Below, piece after piece: positions 3,924 through 5,483 of a stretch of DNA of 5,483 bases. How positions within the stretch are numbered: position 1 is the stretch's first letter; each line of letters opens with the position of its first letter. The notes beneath the pieces were generated by a model. It worked only from the letters and a program-made list of their open reading frames with translations. It was not told the origin of the DNA and did not search any database. Source of the DNA: Alphaproteobacteria bacterium (GTDB lineage: Bacteria; Pseudomonadota; Alphaproteobacteria; Rs-D84); assembly GCA_017964865.1 (NCBI GenBank), contig JAGCRE010000051.1:1-5483 (forward strand), written 5' to 3'. Made by a program: the position numbers and the translations under genes.

Positions 3924-5456
3924 TTAATTTCCAGATGTTACAATTTCTGCATCTTCAAACAAACTCATTGCATCACGAACCATTGGATCTGATGCAATTT
4001 CACTGCGTTTTTGTTCGGTTACTGTTTGTGCGTGCTCTGATTTTTCAATATGTTCCATATTCCAAACCTGGCCCGTCTTTTTGTTTAACCACGCGGTTAA
4101 TTTGGTTACAAAATTTGCATCATTACCGCGGTCAAAATAAACAATTTTGCCATTTGAAAATTCAGAAACTTCGATATTTGTTGTATAGTATGAATACAGT
4201 AAAATTTCCTTGTTAGACTGTAATGCCGACGCCAATTCTGTTGCGGATGTGATTGTTAATTTGGTATCCACCGGTGCCTGGGGCGGTTGTGGTTTTGGTG
4301 TGGCGGGTGTTTGGGGTTGTTTTTTTATAATATCTGCAACCGCTGGAATTTCCGCAATATGCATAAGACGAACAATCAACATATCAAAACATTGTTTTTG
4401 ATTTCCGGTTGCCTGCATTTCTGGAACAGATGCCACCATAACCTGCCACAGACGGGACAGGGTGTTTAATGTTGTATGTGAATTTATTTCACGAATTTTT
4501 GCACGCTGGTCCGCGGTATATGGTGCCGATGTGCCATCGCCAGCATGTAATGCAGGATGCATACGTGTTGCCCAATGTGTCCATTCCATCATATCTGTTA
4601 ACAACATAGATAAATCAGCACCGTTGTTATAGATTTCATCAACACGTTCCAGTGCCGCCGCCGTATCGCCCGATAATATCGTTTCCATTAAACCCATAAC
4701 AACACCACGATCGGCACGTTTAAGCATATTTAATACAGCGGTTTCATCGACATGACCGCCCGTCTGGGCGATTGCCTGGTCAAGTAAAGACAGACCATCA
4801 CGAACAGAACCGTCTGCGGCATGAGCCAACAATTCGTTCGCAGCATCGGATAATTCAACTTTTTCTGCCTCTGCGATTTTTGCAAAATGTTTTTTCAATG
4901 TGTCAACCGGAACACGAACCAAATCAAACCGCTGGCAACGTGATAAAATTGTAACAGGAACCTTGCGAATATCGGTTGTTGCCAAAATAAACACAACGTG
5001 TGCAGGTGGTTCTTCCAGTGTTTTAAGCAGTGCGTTAAAAGCACTGATTGATAACATGTGGACTTCGTCGATAATATAGATTTTGTAACGGCCGTTTGTT
5101 GGACGGTATTGCACCGCGTCTAAAATATCACGCATATTATCAACACCGGTGTGCGATGCTGCGTCGATTTCCATAACATCAATATGTTGACCTGCGGCAA
5201 TTGCACGACAATTTTCACATACACCACATGGTGTTGCGGTTGGTCCATTTGACGACAGACAATTTAATGCCTTGGCCAAAATACGGGCAGTGCTGGTTTT
5301 ACCCGTTCCACGAATTCCGGTAAATATATATGCGTGTGCAATACGGCCAGTATTAATTGCGGTCGTTAATGTTTTTACCAAAACATCCTGGCCGATTAAT
5401 GATGCAAAATCTTGGCTGCGGTATTTACGGGCTAAAACAGTATAATTGTTGTCCAT
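3924..5456 (-). CDS. dnaX: DNA polymerase III subunit gamma/tau (clamp-loader ATPase)
   Basis: DnaX is the AAA+ motor of the clamp loader that places the beta sliding clamp on primed DNA; its tau form also links polymerase cores and helicase. The 510-residue product shows Walker A GIRGTGKTS (47-55, K53), the zinc module C66, C77, C80, C83, Walker B IYIIDEVH (126-133, D130/E131), sensor 1 LATTD (158-162), SRC (172-174) and sensor 2 GSVRDGLSLLDQ (216-227, R219). The collar domain III lies at about 230-370, a Pro/Gln-rich linker at about 380-397, and a tau-specific C-terminal domain at about 398-510 ending in DPMVRDAMSLFEDAEIV, which resembles alphaproteobacterial DnaX tails. The ATG at 5456 has AAGGAAG (5464-5470) 7 nt upstream. 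It is shorter than E. coli DnaX (643), the difference lying after domain III. Its usual partners recR and the YbaB-family gene are not downstream; a prepilin-like gene is. An in-frame A7 run opens the linker. Confidence 0.97.
   Translation of the reverse strand: MDNNYTVLARKYRSQDFASLIGQDVLVKTLTTAINTGRIAHAYIFTGIRGTGKTSTARILAKALNCLSSNGPTATPCGVCENCRAIAAGQHIDVMEIDAASHTGVDNMRDILDAVQYRPTNGRYKIYIIDEVHMLSISAFNALLKTLEEPPAHVVFILATTDIRKVPVTILSRCQRFDLVRVPVDTLKKHFAKIAEAEKVELSDAANELLAHAADGSVRDGLSLLDQAIAQTGGHVDETAVLNMLKRADRGVVMGLMETILSGDTAAALERVDEIYNNGADLSMLLTDMMEWTHWATRMHPALHAGDGTSAPYTADQRAKIREINSHTTLNTLSRLWQVMVASVPEMQATGNQKQCFDMLIVRLMHIAEIPAVADIIKKQPQTPATPKPQPPQAPVDTKLTITSATELASALQSNKEILLYSYYTTNIEVSEFSNGKIVYFDRGNDANFVTKLTAWLNKKTGQVWNMEHIEKSEHAQTVTEQKRSEIASDPMVRDAMSLFEDAEIVTSGN
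4320..4326 (-). other. Candidate slippery sequence (A7) in dnaX
   Basis: On the minus strand dnaX codons 377-379 read ATA AAA AAA, giving the heptamer A-AAA-AAA in the phase needed for a -1 ribosomal slip. It lies exactly between domain III and the proline-rich linker. A -1 shift here adds 35 residues before a TAA at 4213-4215, making a product of about 414 residues without the tau-specific domain. Loss of one A in the transcript also leads to an early TAA about 20 codons on. I see no clear upstream Shine-Dalgarno-like stimulator or strong downstream hairpin, so function is inferred from position and phase only. Confidence 0.4.
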
Positions 5457-5483
5457 GTCAAAACTTCCTTTTGCGTCCAGAAT

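Noticed and set aside
4090..4110. AAA-AAG in the dnaX C-terminal domain (codons 453-454) as an E. coli-like frameshift site
   Set aside because: The heptamer is C-AAA-AAG, which pairs poorly after a -1 slip, and it lies deep inside the tau-specific domain, where a shift would not create a gamma-like product.
1..5483. CRISPR arrays, transposases, toxin-antitoxin pairs or defence genes
   Set aside because: Both strands were read for regular repeats, transposase motifs and small paired genes. None were seen, apart from the single NUMOD4-like fragment at the left edge.

Overview
The window reads as chromosomal DNA from an AT-rich Gram-negative bacterium, most likely an alphaproteobacterium. Three things suggest this. 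There are lipid A genes (lpxD, fabZ) and a Skp/OmpH-like periplasmic factor. The C-terminal domain of DnaX resembles the alphaproteobacterial type. A short prepilin-like protein opens with a GRSLIE-type motif of a kind I associate, from memory, with uncultured gut and host-associated Alphaproteobacteria. No taxon below class can be supported from the sequence alone.

Every gene I can support lies on the minus strand, so transcription runs from right to left. From the right: dnaX (3924-5456), a type IV prepilin-like gene (3451-3909), an OmpA-domain lipoprotein gene starting at TTG (2766-3449), a promoter, a membrane-anchored Skp/OmpH-like gene (2016-2684), and a strong intrinsic terminator (1968-1989). 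A second promoter follows, then lpxD (856-1914), which overlaps fabZ (422-859) by four bases. After that come a well-formed tRNA promoter, tRNA-Val(TAC) (292-368), and the first 86 codons of a gene with a NUMOD4-like motif (1-259) that runs off the left edge.

Functionally there are two blocks. The right block couples the clamp-loader subunit DnaX to two small envelope proteins by tight spacing (14 bp, then 1 bp). The left block is outer-membrane biogenesis: a periplasmic chaperone-like protein followed by two lipid A/fatty-acid enzymes. This is a rearranged version of the common bamA-skp-lpxD-fabZ-lpxA cluster. bamA is not immediately upstream, lpxA is not immediately downstream, and a terminator separates skp from lpxD.

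Most of the window is housekeeping, and I see no convincing new defence or mobile system. The points most worth a second look are: an in-frame A7 slippery run in dnaX at the start of its proline-rich linker; two near-identical promoters in front of the skp-like gene and lpxD; an apparently leaderless lpxD transcript; loss of the usual peptidoglycan-binding arginine in the OmpA-like lipoprotein; and a possible HNH/NUMOD-type gene directly behind the tRNA 3' end.
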